Shown: positions 1 to 6,811, counted from the first letter of the stretch. The stretch is DNA of 15,344 nucleotides from Pseudomonadota bacterium (GCA_023436825.1 JAEZHS010000055.1:1-15344); one strand, 5' to 3'. The notes: generated by a model from the sequence alone, not told the origin. Made by a program: numbers and translations.

Positions 1-66
1 CGCGTGCCGGCGCGCTGCGAGCGCGGCGACTGCCTGTTCCATCTGGCGACGGACATTGCAGCATAG
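1..66 (+). CDS. C-terminal fragment of an unidentified protein, cut by the window edge
   Basis: Frame 1 is open from the first base to a TAG at 64-66 and encodes 21 residues ending LATDIAA. It contains a Cys-x4-Cys pair (RCERGDC). This loosely recalls the Cys-rich C-terminal tail of DUF2083-type XRE regulators, but 21 residues cannot support that assignment. It would run convergently with the DapA-like gene, with only nine bases between the stops. The call rests on the open frame and tight packing alone, so the frame could be chance. Confidence 0.35.
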   Translation, partial: RVPARCERGDCLFHLATDIAA

Positions 67-75
67 GCCCGGCGC

Positions 76-1023
76 CTACTCCGCCGCCACGGCCCGTCGG
101 CCCGCCCCGGCGAGGCGCCGTTCCAGACGCGCAATGAGCGAATCGAGTTCCGCCTTGTCGGTCGCTGTCAACGACGAGCCGGGCGCTCTTTGCTTTGGAC
201 TCCTGATGGCGCCGCGGCGGAACAGCACTTCCTTTCGCAGCGCCAAGCCGATCGCCGGTTGCACCTCGTGACGGACCAGCGGCAGGTAGATGTCGAACAG
301 ATCCTCCGCTTCCTCCGGCCGGCCCTTGGCAAAAAGCTCGTAGACCTGCACCAGCATCTCCGGCCAGGCGAAGCCGGTCATGGCGCCGTCGGCGCCGCGG
401 CGCATTTCCTGCGGATAGTAGAGTCCGCCATTACCGACCAGGATCGAAACGCGCCGACGGCCCGGGGCCTTCTCACCGTCCCGGATGCGCGTGAGCTTGG
501 CGAGGCCCGGAGCATCCTCGTGCTTCAGCATGACGAGCTGCTTGAAGTCATCGACCAGCCGTTCGAATACCGTCGCAGGCAGATATACGCCGGTGGTCTG
601 CGGATAATCCTGGTAGACCACGGGGACATCCGGTCCGAGCGCCTGAAAGACCTGCGCATAGTAGTTGTAGATGCCATCGTCGCCTTTCAGGCCAGGCGGC
701 GGCGCGACCATCACGCCAGCGGCGCCCGCCGTCATCGCCTCATGCGCGAGGCGCCGCACATTCTCGAGGCCGGCGTGGCTCACGCCGACGATCACCTGGC
801 GGCCCTGTGCGCGGGCGATCACGCGATCGACGACAGCGATCGATTCCTCGCCGGACAGCTTCTGCGCCTCGCCCATCATGCCGAGCAGGGTGAAGCCGTG
901 AACGCCGCAACTCAGGTAGAAGTCCGTCAGCGTGTCGACGCTCTGCAGGTCGAGCTCGCCATTATCGGCAAACGGGGTTGCCGCAATGATGAATACGCCC
1001 TTGGCGGTTTCGTTGAGCCTCAT
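76..1023 (-). CDS. Dihydrodipicolinate synthase/N-acetylneuraminate lyase superfamily (DapA-like) aldolase of unknown substrate
   Basis: This 315-aa class I aldolase-type TIM barrel has the family frame: an N-terminal VFIIAATPF strand, a VIVGV strand near residue 77, VVYQDYP with Tyr137 and Tyr140, and LKHED with Lys167 as the expected Schiff-base lysine. True DHDPS has GTTGE with two threonines that bind substrate; here the segment reads GMMGE (Met49, Met50). The arginine that follows YxVPxRTG in DHDPS is replaced in YPQTTG. The enzyme is therefore unlikely to make lysine precursors and more likely cleaves or dehydrates a pathway-specific keto acid. The ATG at 1023 is chosen because GGAAGGA lies about 8 bases upstream and the predicted promoter would initiate near 1060. 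An in-frame start at 1065 would lie before that. The gene is preceded by operator copy 1, tying it to the oxygenase and transporter genes. Confidence 0.85.
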   Translation of the reverse strand: MRLNETAKGVFIIAATPFADNGELDLQSVDTLTDFYLSCGVHGFTLLGMMGEAQKLSGEESIAVVDRVIARAQGRQVIVGVSHAGLENVRRLAHEAMTAGAAGVMVAPPPGLKGDDGIYNYYAQVFQALGPDVPVVYQDYPQTTGVYLPATVFERLVDDFKQLVMLKHEDAPGLAKLTRIRDGEKAPGRRRVSILVGNGGLYYPQEMRRGADGAMTGFAWPEMLVQVYELFAKGRPEEAEDLFDIYLPLVRHEVQPAIGLALRKEVLFRRGAIRSPKQRAPGSSLTATDKAELDSLIARLERRLAGAGRRAVAAE

Positions 1024-1066
1024 AGCGACGTTCCTTCCACTTGGACGATTGCGAGTGTCGTCCAAT

Positions 1067-1134
1067 GAGCTAGCGAGACCGAGGCCGAGGCGTAAAGATC
1101 AGAAATTCGCGCCTAGTTCGCCAAACTTTTCGCA
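1067..1134 (-). promoter_or_regulatory. Operator copy 1 with embedded promoter, driving the DapA-like gene
   Basis: Read on the minus strand, 1134 to 1092 begins TGCGAAAAGTTT and ends CGAATTTCTGATCTTTAC. The last 18 bases are identical in the copies at 6237-6279 and 11888-11905. TTTACG (1096-1091) can serve as the -35 and TAGCTC (1072-1067) as the -10, with an 18-bp spacer, the same geometry as the other copies. Initiation would fall near 1060, leaving a leader of about 37 bases. The first GCGAA half-site is followed by a degraded inverted partner. The outer half of the element (1113-1134) lies inside the last codons of the LysR gene. Confidence 0.7.
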
Positions 1135-2087
1135 GGGCTCCTCGATGGCAGCCTGGCGAAGCTCTCGACCCACGCCTCGAGCGTTGACGTCAGCTCCTTG
1201 AGGCAAAGCGATGCCGCCATGTTGGGCAGGCCTTCCTCACCGATGCAGCAGCTCAGGGAAGTCGACGAAACCTTTGCGTCGCGGACCGGCACGTAGACCA
1301 GCTCGGGCCGAGCCGGATCCGGTCCCGCAAACAGCGACACCTGGCATCCGATGCCCAGGCGCTTGGCGACCAGCACGCCAATCAGTTCGAAGGAGTTGGT
1401 CGAGACGTTGAATACGGGCTTGATGGCCACCCGCTCGAACAGCTCCGTGAAGACCCGGCGGGTGTGGGAATCGACACTGGGAAGGATGAACGTTTCGTCG
1501 ACGAGATCCGCGACGCGCACCGAGGATTTCTGCGCCAGGGGATGTTCCCGATGGACGGTGATGCAGGTCTGCAGCCGGAAAGACGATACCTTTTGGATCC
1601 CGCCCTTGGGCTCGAGGGCATAGCCGACGATGATGTCCGCCTCGTTGCGCAGCAGAATCTCGACAAGAGCGTTCGAGTTCGCGACGACGATCTCGAAGGT
1701 GACGCGGGGATACTTCCTGCCGAACTCATCGAGAAAGCTCGGCAGCACTTCGCGCGCGACCGTTTCATTGAGGCCGATGCGGACATTGCCCGTGTGCATG
1801 CCCTGCAGCACGTCGATCTCCGCACGCGCGCTGCTCAACTCCTTCATGGCGCGCCGAAGCCGGTAGAGCAGAGCCTCTCCCGCCGCGCTCAACCGGAGGC
1901 CGCTGCGATTGCGGATGAAAAGCTTGGTCCCAAGCTCCTCTTCCAGGAGCTGGATCTGCCGCCGGATAGCCGAGCCGGCGATATGGATCTTCTCCTCGGC
2001 CACCTGGAACGAGCCGTAGCGCGCCACCTCGTAGAAGTATCGAAGGGCGGTGGTGTTGATGAAGTTCGGCAGCAGACCGAGCGCCAT
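1113..2087 (-). CDS. LysR-type transcriptional regulator, candidate activator of the local regulon
   Basis: This 324-aa protein has the standard LysR plan: an N-terminal winged helix-turn-helix (about residues 10-70, with LRYFYEVARYGSF, LLEEELGTKLFIR and LSAAGEALL), a linker helix, and a two-lobed periplasmic-binding-like effector domain from about 100 (GNVRIGLNE, then ADIIVGYALE) to 300. The recognition region reads IAGSAIRRQI, where the family usually has sQsavSrqI. The gene follows the amidase by 49 bases in the same direction, so it may be transcribed with the oxygenase operon. AAGGTAGGA lies upstream of the ATG. Proximity to three matching operator copies and membership of the same gene block make it the best candidate to bind them, but binding is inferred. 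Its 3' end overlaps half of operator copy 1. Confidence 0.9.
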   Translation of the reverse strand: MALGLLPNFINTTALRYFYEVARYGSFQVAEEKIHIAGSAIRRQIQLLEEELGTKLFIRNRSGLRLSAAGEALLYRLRRAMKELSSARAEIDVLQGMHTGNVRIGLNETVAREVLPSFLDEFGRKYPRVTFEIVVANSNALVEILLRNEADIIVGYALEPKGGIQKVSSFRLQTCITVHREHPLAQKSSVRVADLVDETFILPSVDSHTRRVFTELFERVAIKPVFNVSTNSFELIGVLVAKRLGIGCQVSLFAGPDPARPELVYVPVRDAKVSSTSLSCCIGEEGLPNMAASLCLKELTSTLEAWVESFARLPSRSPAKSLAN

Positions 2088-2136
2088 GGCGATCGATCCT
2101 ACCTTAGTCGAGATTCATCCATAAACAACCTGTCGC

Positions 2137-3537
2137 TCATGCGACCGCCGCGGAGATCTGCCCGGGAGCCGGCCGCGTGCCTCTCCAGCCGGCGGCGCAT
2201 TCATATGCATGACCAGCGCGCAACAACAGCTGCTCCTCGTTGCGGCGGGACACGAGTTGCATCGCCAGCGGCAGACCTTGCCGGCCAAAGCCGCAACAGA
2301 CGCTCAAGGCCGGATGGTCGCTGACATTGAAGGGAATGCCGTAGCTTGGCCGCTCGATGAAGCCCCACTTGTCGATCGCCTCGATCGGCGCAGCTTCCCC
2401 ACCCTGAATGGCCGACACCAGGATGTCGTTGTCCCTGAACAGTGCCTCCACGGATTCCGACAGGCGCTTCCTGTGATGGCTTGCCTGCACGTAGTCCGCC
2501 GCGTCTATCAGTCCGCCAAGGAGCAATGCGTCGCGAACGGACTCTCCGTAGAAATGGCTCCGTTCCCGCAGCCAGGGCTCATGGAAGGAGAACGCCTCGG
2601 CAAGCAACAGCATCATGCCGACGGCATTCCACTCCCTGAGCGGGGCGAGCGAAACGTCCCTGACGCGGCATCCCTGGTTCCGGAACACTTCCAGGGCTTC
2701 ATCGATCGCCGTCAGGCCATCGTTCGAAACCGGGGCATCCTTCGTAAAGAAGTGGCGAACGACGCCGATGCGCAGCCCGCGTAGATCAATATTGAGATCG
2801 GGGAACTCCCTCCCGGAAAAGCGACGCAGCCCGAGCTGCCCCGACGGCGCCATCGCGGCATAGAGCGTCGCGCAATCCTCGACGGTCCAGGCGCAGGCGC
2901 CCACGGCATCGAGGCTTGGCGCCAGGGGGAAGACCCCCCGCCGGCTCACCCGCGCCTGGCCGGGCTTCAGGCCGGCCACACCGCACAGCGCTGCCGGGCT
3001 CCGGACCGAACCCGCGCTGTCGGTCCCGATGGCGCCGAGGACCATGCCGGTTGCCGTCGCGACTCCGGCGCCGCTGGACGATCCGCCGGCGAACCGATCG
3101 ACCTTCCAGGGATTGCGCGCCGGCGGCGCAGGCCCGTCCCACGCCGGCGTGCCGAAGGCGAACTCGTGCGTCGTGAGCTTGCCGAGAATGACCGCTCCGG
3201 CATCAACCAGCTTCTTGACGACGGCCGCGCTCTTTGCCGGGACGTAATCCTGGAGCTGGCGCGACTGGGCCATCGTTGGAACGCCCGCCACGTCGATCAC
3301 GTCCTTGATGCCGATCGGGATGCCATGAAGCGGGCCGCACCATCGTCCGGCGAGAACCCGCCGATCGGCCTGGCGCGCCGCGATGCGGGCGGCTTCGATC
3401 GTCGGGGTCACGAAAGCGTTAACGAGCGCATCGTGGCTTTCCAGCCTCGACACGCACTCTTCCAGGAGAGCGGACGGCAGCAAGCTGCCCGAGCGGATTC
3501 TCCGGGCGGCCTCGGTCAGGCTTGGAATGTCGCTCAT
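2137..3537 (-). CDS. Amidase signature family hydrolase
   Basis: This 466-aa cytoplasmic amidohydrolase belongs to the GatA/AtzF/FAAH superfamily, which hydrolyses carboxamides to acid plus ammonia or amine through a Ser-cisSer-Lys triad. The triad is visible: Lys78 in GIPIGIKDV, Ser153 in AGGSSSGAG, and nucleophile Ser177 in GTDSAGSVRSPA. The 24-residue spacing between the serines matches FAAH. The variable C-terminal half (DNDILVSAIQGGEAAP, then GIPFNVSDHPALSVCCGF) is typical of bacterial non-GatA amidases. The ATG at 3537 overlaps the stop of the 68-aa upstream gene as ATGA, implying translational coupling. In this catabolic operon it plausibly cleaves an amide formed by ring opening or deamidates a side chain, but the substrate is not predictable. 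A role in Gln-tRNA formation is unlikely because no gatB is present. Confidence 0.93.
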   Translation of the reverse strand: MSDIPSLTEAARRIRSGSLLPSALLEECVSRLESHDALVNAFVTPTIEAARIAARQADRRVLAGRWCGPLHGIPIGIKDVIDVAGVPTMAQSRQLQDYVPAKSAAVVKKLVDAGAVILGKLTTHEFAFGTPAWDGPAPPARNPWKVDRFAGGSSSGAGVATATGMVLGAIGTDSAGSVRSPAALCGVAGLKPGQARVSRRGVFPLAPSLDAVGACAWTVEDCATLYAAMAPSGQLGLRRFSGREFPDLNIDLRGLRIGVVRHFFTKDAPVSNDGLTAIDEALEVFRNQGCRVRDVSLAPLREWNAVGMMLLLAEAFSFHEPWLRERSHFYGESVRDALLLGGLIDAADYVQASHHRKRLSESVEALFRDNDILVSAIQGGEAAPIEAIDKWGFIERPSYGIPFNVSDHPALSVCCGFGRQGLPLAMQLVSRRNEEQLLLRAGHAYECAAGWRGTRPAPGQISAAVA

Positions 3538-3740
3538 TTGCTTCTTTGCAGGTCGCGCACGCTGTCGTCCGGCGCGACGACATCCAAGCGCAGCAGGTCC
3601 TTCATCTGTTGCAGGCGCACAGCCGCGGCGGCGAGTTCGCCGGCCTGCTTGGAGGTGATCACGATGCCGCGAAGCGCGAGACGCTCGATGACGACGCGCT
3701 CGCCGTCATTTGCGCCGGAGGGCGGCTCAGGCACGGCCAT
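3534..3740 (-). CDS. Small 68-aa protein coupled to the amidase, possible AtzG/GatC-like partner subunit
   Basis: This small reading frame lies between the RraA-like and amidase genes. Its ATG at 3740 overlaps the end of the RraA-like gene by 14 bases, and its TGA shares the ATGA junction with the amidase start. The product begins MAVPEPPSG and is then mostly helical and charged (about residues 14-58: ERVVIERLALRG, then ELAAAAVRLQQMKDLLRL), ending in RDLQRSK. Without it there would be an unexplained 190-base gap in an otherwise gapless operon. Small helical proteins encoded next to amidase-signature enzymes are known: GatC, and AtzG (DUF4089), which binds AtzE. The resemblance here is in size, position and helix content. 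I cannot show sequence homology. An in-frame ATG at 3749 is an alternative start. Confidence 0.65.
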   Translation of the reverse strand: MAVPEPPSGANDGERVVIERLALRGIVITSKQAGELAAAAVRLQQMKDLLRLDVVAPDDSVRDLQRSK

Positions 3741-4443
3741 GCCCGGCATCCCGCCAAGCCCGGAACTCCGCCATCGACTGCTCGGTGGCAGGGTAGAGGC
3801 CGATGATCGTGCGGCCCTTGGCGACTTCTCCGGCAGCGAACGTCTCGTATTCCGTCTGCTCGTACGCGGTCTCGGCGATCTCGTTCGCGATCGCAGCCGG
3901 AATGACGACCACACCGTCCTGGTCCCCGACGATGATGTCGCCTGGATAGACGGCGACGTCGCCACAGCCGACCGGGACATTCGCCTCCGCCGCATGCAGG
4001 TAGCCGAAACTCGGCGCCGGCACCGCGCAGCGTTGGTACACCGGGAAGTCCAGCCCTTCGATGTCGAGCGTATCGCGAAACCCGCCGTCGGTGACGATGC
4101 CGGCGCAGCCGCGCGCCTTGAGGCGGCCGATCAGCAGGTCTCCGCAGGAGCAGCCGCGTGTCTCGCCCCTCGTGTCCATCACCAGGACATGCCCGGGCGG
4201 GCAGTCCTCGAAGGCGCGCTGGTGGACGTTGGCGGCCGTCCCGTACGAACCCGCCCCGACATCCTCGCGGGCCGGAACGAACCGCAACGTGTAGGCCTCG
4301 CCCACCAGGCGCGGCTGACCTTTCGCAAGCGGAAGGATGCCGCTCGGCCAGACGCGCTTCAGGCCCTTGCGATACAGGCAGGTGGTCAGCGTCGACACGC
4401 TTACCTGGCGAAGCTTCTCACGATTCTGCGGCGTCAGGGTCAC
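3727..4443 (-). CDS. RraA family / 4-hydroxy-4-methyl-2-oxoglutarate aldolase-like protein
   Basis: This 238-aa protein has the RraA/HMG-aldolase fold signature: GDLLIGRLKARG, then IVTDGGFRDTLD, with Arg123 and Asp124. Asp127 completes an RDxx(D/E) arrangement as in class II HMG/CHA aldolases, where these acids bind the divalent metal. Further family segments are VLVMDTRGE, CGDVAVYPGDIIVGDQDGVVVIP and the C-terminal MAEFRAWRDAG. HMG/CHA aldolases split 4-hydroxy-2-oxo acids to pyruvate at the end of aromatic meta-cleavage routes, and the acidic pair plus operon context favour that over the RNase E inhibitor role. The start is a GTG at 4443 with GGGGGA six bases upstream, 13 bases after the beta-subunit stop. 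Its 3' end overlaps the small gene that follows. Confidence 0.87.
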   Translation of the reverse strand: MTLTPQNREKLRQVSVSTLTTCLYRKGLKRVWPSGILPLAKGQPRLVGEAYTLRFVPAREDVGAGSYGTAANVHQRAFEDCPPGHVLVMDTRGETRGCSCGDLLIGRLKARGCAGIVTDGGFRDTLDIEGLDFPVYQRCAVPAPSFGYLHAAEANVPVGCGDVAVYPGDIIVGDQDGVVVIPAAIANEIAETAYEQTEYETFAAGEVAKGRTIIGLYPATEQSMAEFRAWRDAGHGRA

Positions 4444-4456
4444 TGTCGTCCCCCAT

Positions 4457-4942
4457 TCAAAGCGGAATGGCGATCAGCGTATCCACCTGCGACGAATCGA
4501 GGACCACCGACCGCGACTTGAAGCGACACGACTCATTGGAGAGAACGATCTCGTCGCGATAGACGCCGGCGGCGAACAGGGTCATCCGGCCATCGAGCAT
4601 CGTGCGGATGCACATGAAGCTCGTCTCCGCCCTGATGCCCTCGCCGGTCGCTTCGAGGATCCGCGTATCCGACAGGATGTGCCGGTAATAGTGCGGCTCG
4701 AAGATGTTCGCCTTCTCGATGGCCTCTACCCGGTCGTAGAGCATGGCCTGATTGTCGCACAGCATGATCGACAATGGCATGTTCCGCTCTTCGTTCTGCC
4801 GCGTCGTGATGCGGTACAGGCACGGGTCCGTGAAGAAGGTCGGCCACTTCGACAGCTCGAGGGCGTCGATGGCGGCCGCATAGTCCGCCATGAGGCGTCG
4901 CGCCTGGACTTCCAAGATCGGCGCCGATCGTGCCTGGCTCAT
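4457..4942 (-). CDS. Rieske ring-hydroxylating oxygenase, beta (small) subunit
   Basis: This 161-aa protein of the SnoaL/NTF2-like fold is typical of the structural beta subunits of aromatic ring-hydroxylating dioxygenases. It carries no metal or cofactor and supports the alpha3beta3 hexamer. Family features are the N-terminal helix with DYAAAIDALELSKWPTFF, CLYRITTRQNEERNMPLSIM, the DNQAMLYDRVEAI turn, HYYRHILSD, and the C-terminal strands CRFKSRSVVLDS and VDTLIAIPL. The ATG at 4942 starts just after the alpha-subunit stop (4945-4947). A TTG at 4948 would overlap that stop and is the less likely alternative. Adjacency to alpha in the usual order makes the assignment secure. The substrate class cannot be told from beta. 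Confidence 0.92.
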   Translation of the reverse strand: MSQARSAPILEVQARRLMADYAAAIDALELSKWPTFFTDPCLYRITTRQNEERNMPLSIMLCDNQAMLYDRVEAIEKANIFEPHYYRHILSDTRILEATGEGIRAETSFMCIRTMLDGRMTLFAAGVYRDEIVLSNESCRFKSRSVVLDSSQVDTLIAIPL

Positions 4943-4944
4943 GA

Positions 4945-6186
4945 TCAAAGATCCATCAGTGCGCGATAGCCGGTCCAGAAGCCGCGTACGCTGCCTTCGG
5001 AGACGCGCGATCCGGGGATCGGCTCGATACCGTGACCGCCCATTTCGATGACGGCCGCCTTGTCGAGGTCGCCGGCAATGCCCTTCTGCACGAGCCCGCC
5101 GATCATGCCGTCTTCCATCGCGATCAGGCCGGCCGGCCCCATCATGTTGGCTTGCTTGAGACGGCCGTTGAGCTTCCTCTCGTCGTCATCTTCGTAGCCG
5201 AAGGCGATCCAGCGAAGCTCCGATTCATGTGTTCCGACAGGAACGATCGTGCGGACGGCCAGGCAGTTGCGGAGCTGCTGCAGCACGAAGTTGGGGAAGA
5301 CAGTCTGGATGGTCATGCTGACACCGTCGCCGAAATCGTCCCAGATGTCCGTCATCGACGTATCGCGCAGACCGTGGCCGTAGGCCGTCACCTCGGCCGA
5401 CCGGAGCTCCTTGCTCTTGTAGACCTGGTCGCCCTGGTCCGTGCTCATCTTGGAGTAGCTGATGTGCGACCAACCGCGGGACCCCATGACGATTCCGCCT
5501 TCCATCGTCAGCCGGTCCTGCTTCATCACGCCGTTGAAGGCATGCAGGATGGAGGCGTGGTAGGGGTCCTTCACGTTCTCGATGTACAGCTTCCAGTTCG
5601 AAGGCAGCTTCTGGCTGTACTGGCCGAGAATGCGTAGAGGCTTGCCGCACACGCGCTTGATGTTGGCGATCAAGTCCGCGCCGACATACTCCTCGAACGG
5701 CGGCGTCGCTTCGTTGAAGGTGCCGAAGATCAGGCCATTGAAGGTGTGCACGCGAAGCTTCTGAAGCCCGTTCTCCTCCTTCTTGAAGGTATCGGCCATG
5801 CCGCCCTTGCCGGCGACCCCCCGCTCGAAGGCAGCCGAGATCATCTTGCCGTTAAGGGCGAAACACCAGTTGTGATAGACGCACAGGAAGCGGCTGACCT
5901 TGCCCGACGGGATATAGGCCAGCGGCGTGCCCTTATGGGAGCACTTGTTGACGAGGGCGTTCACCGAGCCGCTCGCCTCGCGCACCACGATCACCGACGT
6001 CTGGCCGACCTGCGCGAGCACGTACATGCCGGTCTCCGGTATCTGTGCCTCCAGGCCGAGGAAGTGCCAGATCGGTCCGCGGAAGATGGCGCTCTGCTCT
6101 TGTTCGAAGATTTCCGGGCTCGAGTAGACGGCATACGGAATCCGGCGGACGCCCTCCTTGGGCCAAGTAACGGGCATCATCTGCAT
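4945..6186 (-). CDS. Rieske ring-hydroxylating oxygenase, alpha (large) subunit
   Basis: This catalytic subunit (about 413 aa) of an aromatic ring-hydroxylating oxygenase uses O2 and reducing equivalents to hydroxylate an aromatic substrate. Numbering from the GTG one codon upstream, the Rieske [2Fe-2S] ligands are Cys83-x-His85 and Cys103-x2-His106 (NKCSHKGTP, LCVYHNWCF). The mononuclear-iron site is ENVKDPYHASILH, with bridging Asp208 and ligands His211 and His216. Asp360 in AMEDGMIGG is the likely third ligand. The opening (VRRIPYAVYSSPEIFEQE, IFRGPIWHFLGL) resembles the anthranilate/salicylate/AndAc-type group, suggesting an aromatic carboxylate, but this is impression rather than alignment. 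No ferredoxin or reductase gene is present nearby. Starts at 6189 (GTG), 6186, 6180 and 6177 (ATG) are all possible. Transcription probably begins from operator copy 2. Confidence 0.93.
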   Translation of the reverse strand: MQMMPVTWPKEGVRRIPYAVYSSPEIFEQEQSAIFRGPIWHFLGLEAQIPETGMYVLAQVGQTSVIVVREASGSVNALVNKCSHKGTPLAYIPSGKVSRFLCVYHNWCFALNGKMISAAFERGVAGKGGMADTFKKEENGLQKLRVHTFNGLIFGTFNEATPPFEEYVGADLIANIKRVCGKPLRILGQYSQKLPSNWKLYIENVKDPYHASILHAFNGVMKQDRLTMEGGIVMGSRGWSHISYSKMSTDQGDQVYKSKELRSAEVTAYGHGLRDTSMTDIWDDFGDGVSMTIQTVFPNFVLQQLRNCLAVRTIVPVGTHESELRWIAFGYEDDDERKLNGRLKQANMMGPAGLIAMEDGMIGGLVQKGIAGDLDKAAVIEMGGHGIEPIPGSRVSEGSVRGFWTGYRALMDL

Positions 6187-6211
6187 CACCCAAATCGTAT
6201 CTGAGGACCAA

Positions 6212-6279
6212 GACGTACCGGCCGCAGCGACGAATGGTAAAGATCAGAAATTCGCGAAGGCGTCGTCGAAATATTCGCA
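6212..6279 (-). promoter_or_regulatory. Operator copy 2 and promoter in the oxygenase/Mo-hydroxylase divergent region
   Basis: On the minus strand, 6279 to 6237 reads TGCGAATATTTCGACGACG through to CGAATTTCTGATCTTTAC. It contains the near-perfect inverted repeat GCGAA-TAT-TTCGA and a direct repeat of GCGAAT 23 bases apart. TTTACC (6241-6236) is the candidate -35 and TACGTC (6217-6212) the candidate -10, 18 bp apart, about 25 bases before the alpha gene. The element sits in the 151-bp space (6190-6340) between the oxygenase operon and the plus-strand Mo-hydroxylase genes, so one bound regulator could serve both sides. I see no convincing plus-strand promoter hexamers. Confidence 0.75.
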
Positions 6280-6340
6280 GCGACTGCTTCGTAGTGATCA
6301 GCCAAACTGAAGCAACGCCAGCGAACGGGCCAAGCCAGCA

Positions 6341-6811
6341 ATGCTAGTGATCAACTCTCGACCGCATGAACCGTCGATCGCACCCGGCACGACACTTCTT
6401 TCCGTGATCCGCGACCAGATCGGGCTGAAAGGCGCGAAGGAAGCCTGCGCGCGCGGCGAATGTGGTGCCTGCACGGTGCTCGTCGACAGCATACCGGTCA
6501 TGGCCTGCATCACGCTTGCCGCGCGCGTCAAAGGCGAAGTGCATACGGTCGAGGGCCTGGCGGACGAGTTACGCGACCTGCGTGAGGCATTCGCGGATTT
6601 CGGCGGCTTCCAGTGTGGGTTCTGCACCTCGGGCCAGCTCGTCCGGGCCGCGGCCCTGCTCCGCGCCGGCCTGCCGGCGGACAGGCAGGAAGCCGAGAAG
6701 ACCATTCGGTACGAGATGTCCGGCAATATCTGCCGCTGCACCGGATACAACGGAATCGTCGAAGCCGTCTGGCGCACGGCCGAGAAGCGACGGTCCAAGG
6801 CCGCGCCATGA
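6341..6811 (+). CDS. [2Fe-2S] small subunit of a xanthine dehydrogenase-family molybdenum hydroxylase
   Basis: This 156-aa iron-sulfur subunit passes electrons from the Mo centre to FAD. It carries two cluster motifs. The plant-ferredoxin-like N-terminal cluster has Cys36, Cys41, Cys44 and Cys56 (CARGECGACTVL, VMAC). The C-terminal helical cluster has Cys92, Cys95, Cys131 and Cys133 (FQCGFCTSGQL, NICRCTGYNGIV). Length and spacing match CoxS/XdhC/PaoA-type subunits. There is no Tat signal, so this enzyme, unlike PaoA, is likely cytoplasmic. The ATG at 6341 lacks a strong Shine-Dalgarno, but starts on the usual family N-terminus (LVINSRPHE). The stop overlaps the start of the large-subunit gene as ATGA, so the two are translationally coupled. 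The gene diverges from the Rieske alpha gene across operator copy 2. Confidence 0.95.
   Translation: MLVINSRPHEPSIAPGTTLLSVIRDQIGLKGAKEACARGECGACTVLVDSIPVMACITLAARVKGEVHTVEGLADELRDLREAFADFGGFQCGFCTSGQLVRAAALLRAGLPADRQEAEKTIRYEMSGNICRCTGYNGIVEAVWRTAEKRRSKAAP

Noticed and set aside
3166..4521. 451-codon plus-strand open frame
   Set aside because: It is antisense to the amidase, small gene and RraA-like gene, all of which have motifs or overlap logic; its product is arginine-rich and featureless.
6613..6807. N-terminal extension of the fused Mo/FAD frame
   Set aside because: It would overlap the FeS subunit by about 200 bases in another frame. The ATGA junction and family N-terminus place the start at 6808.
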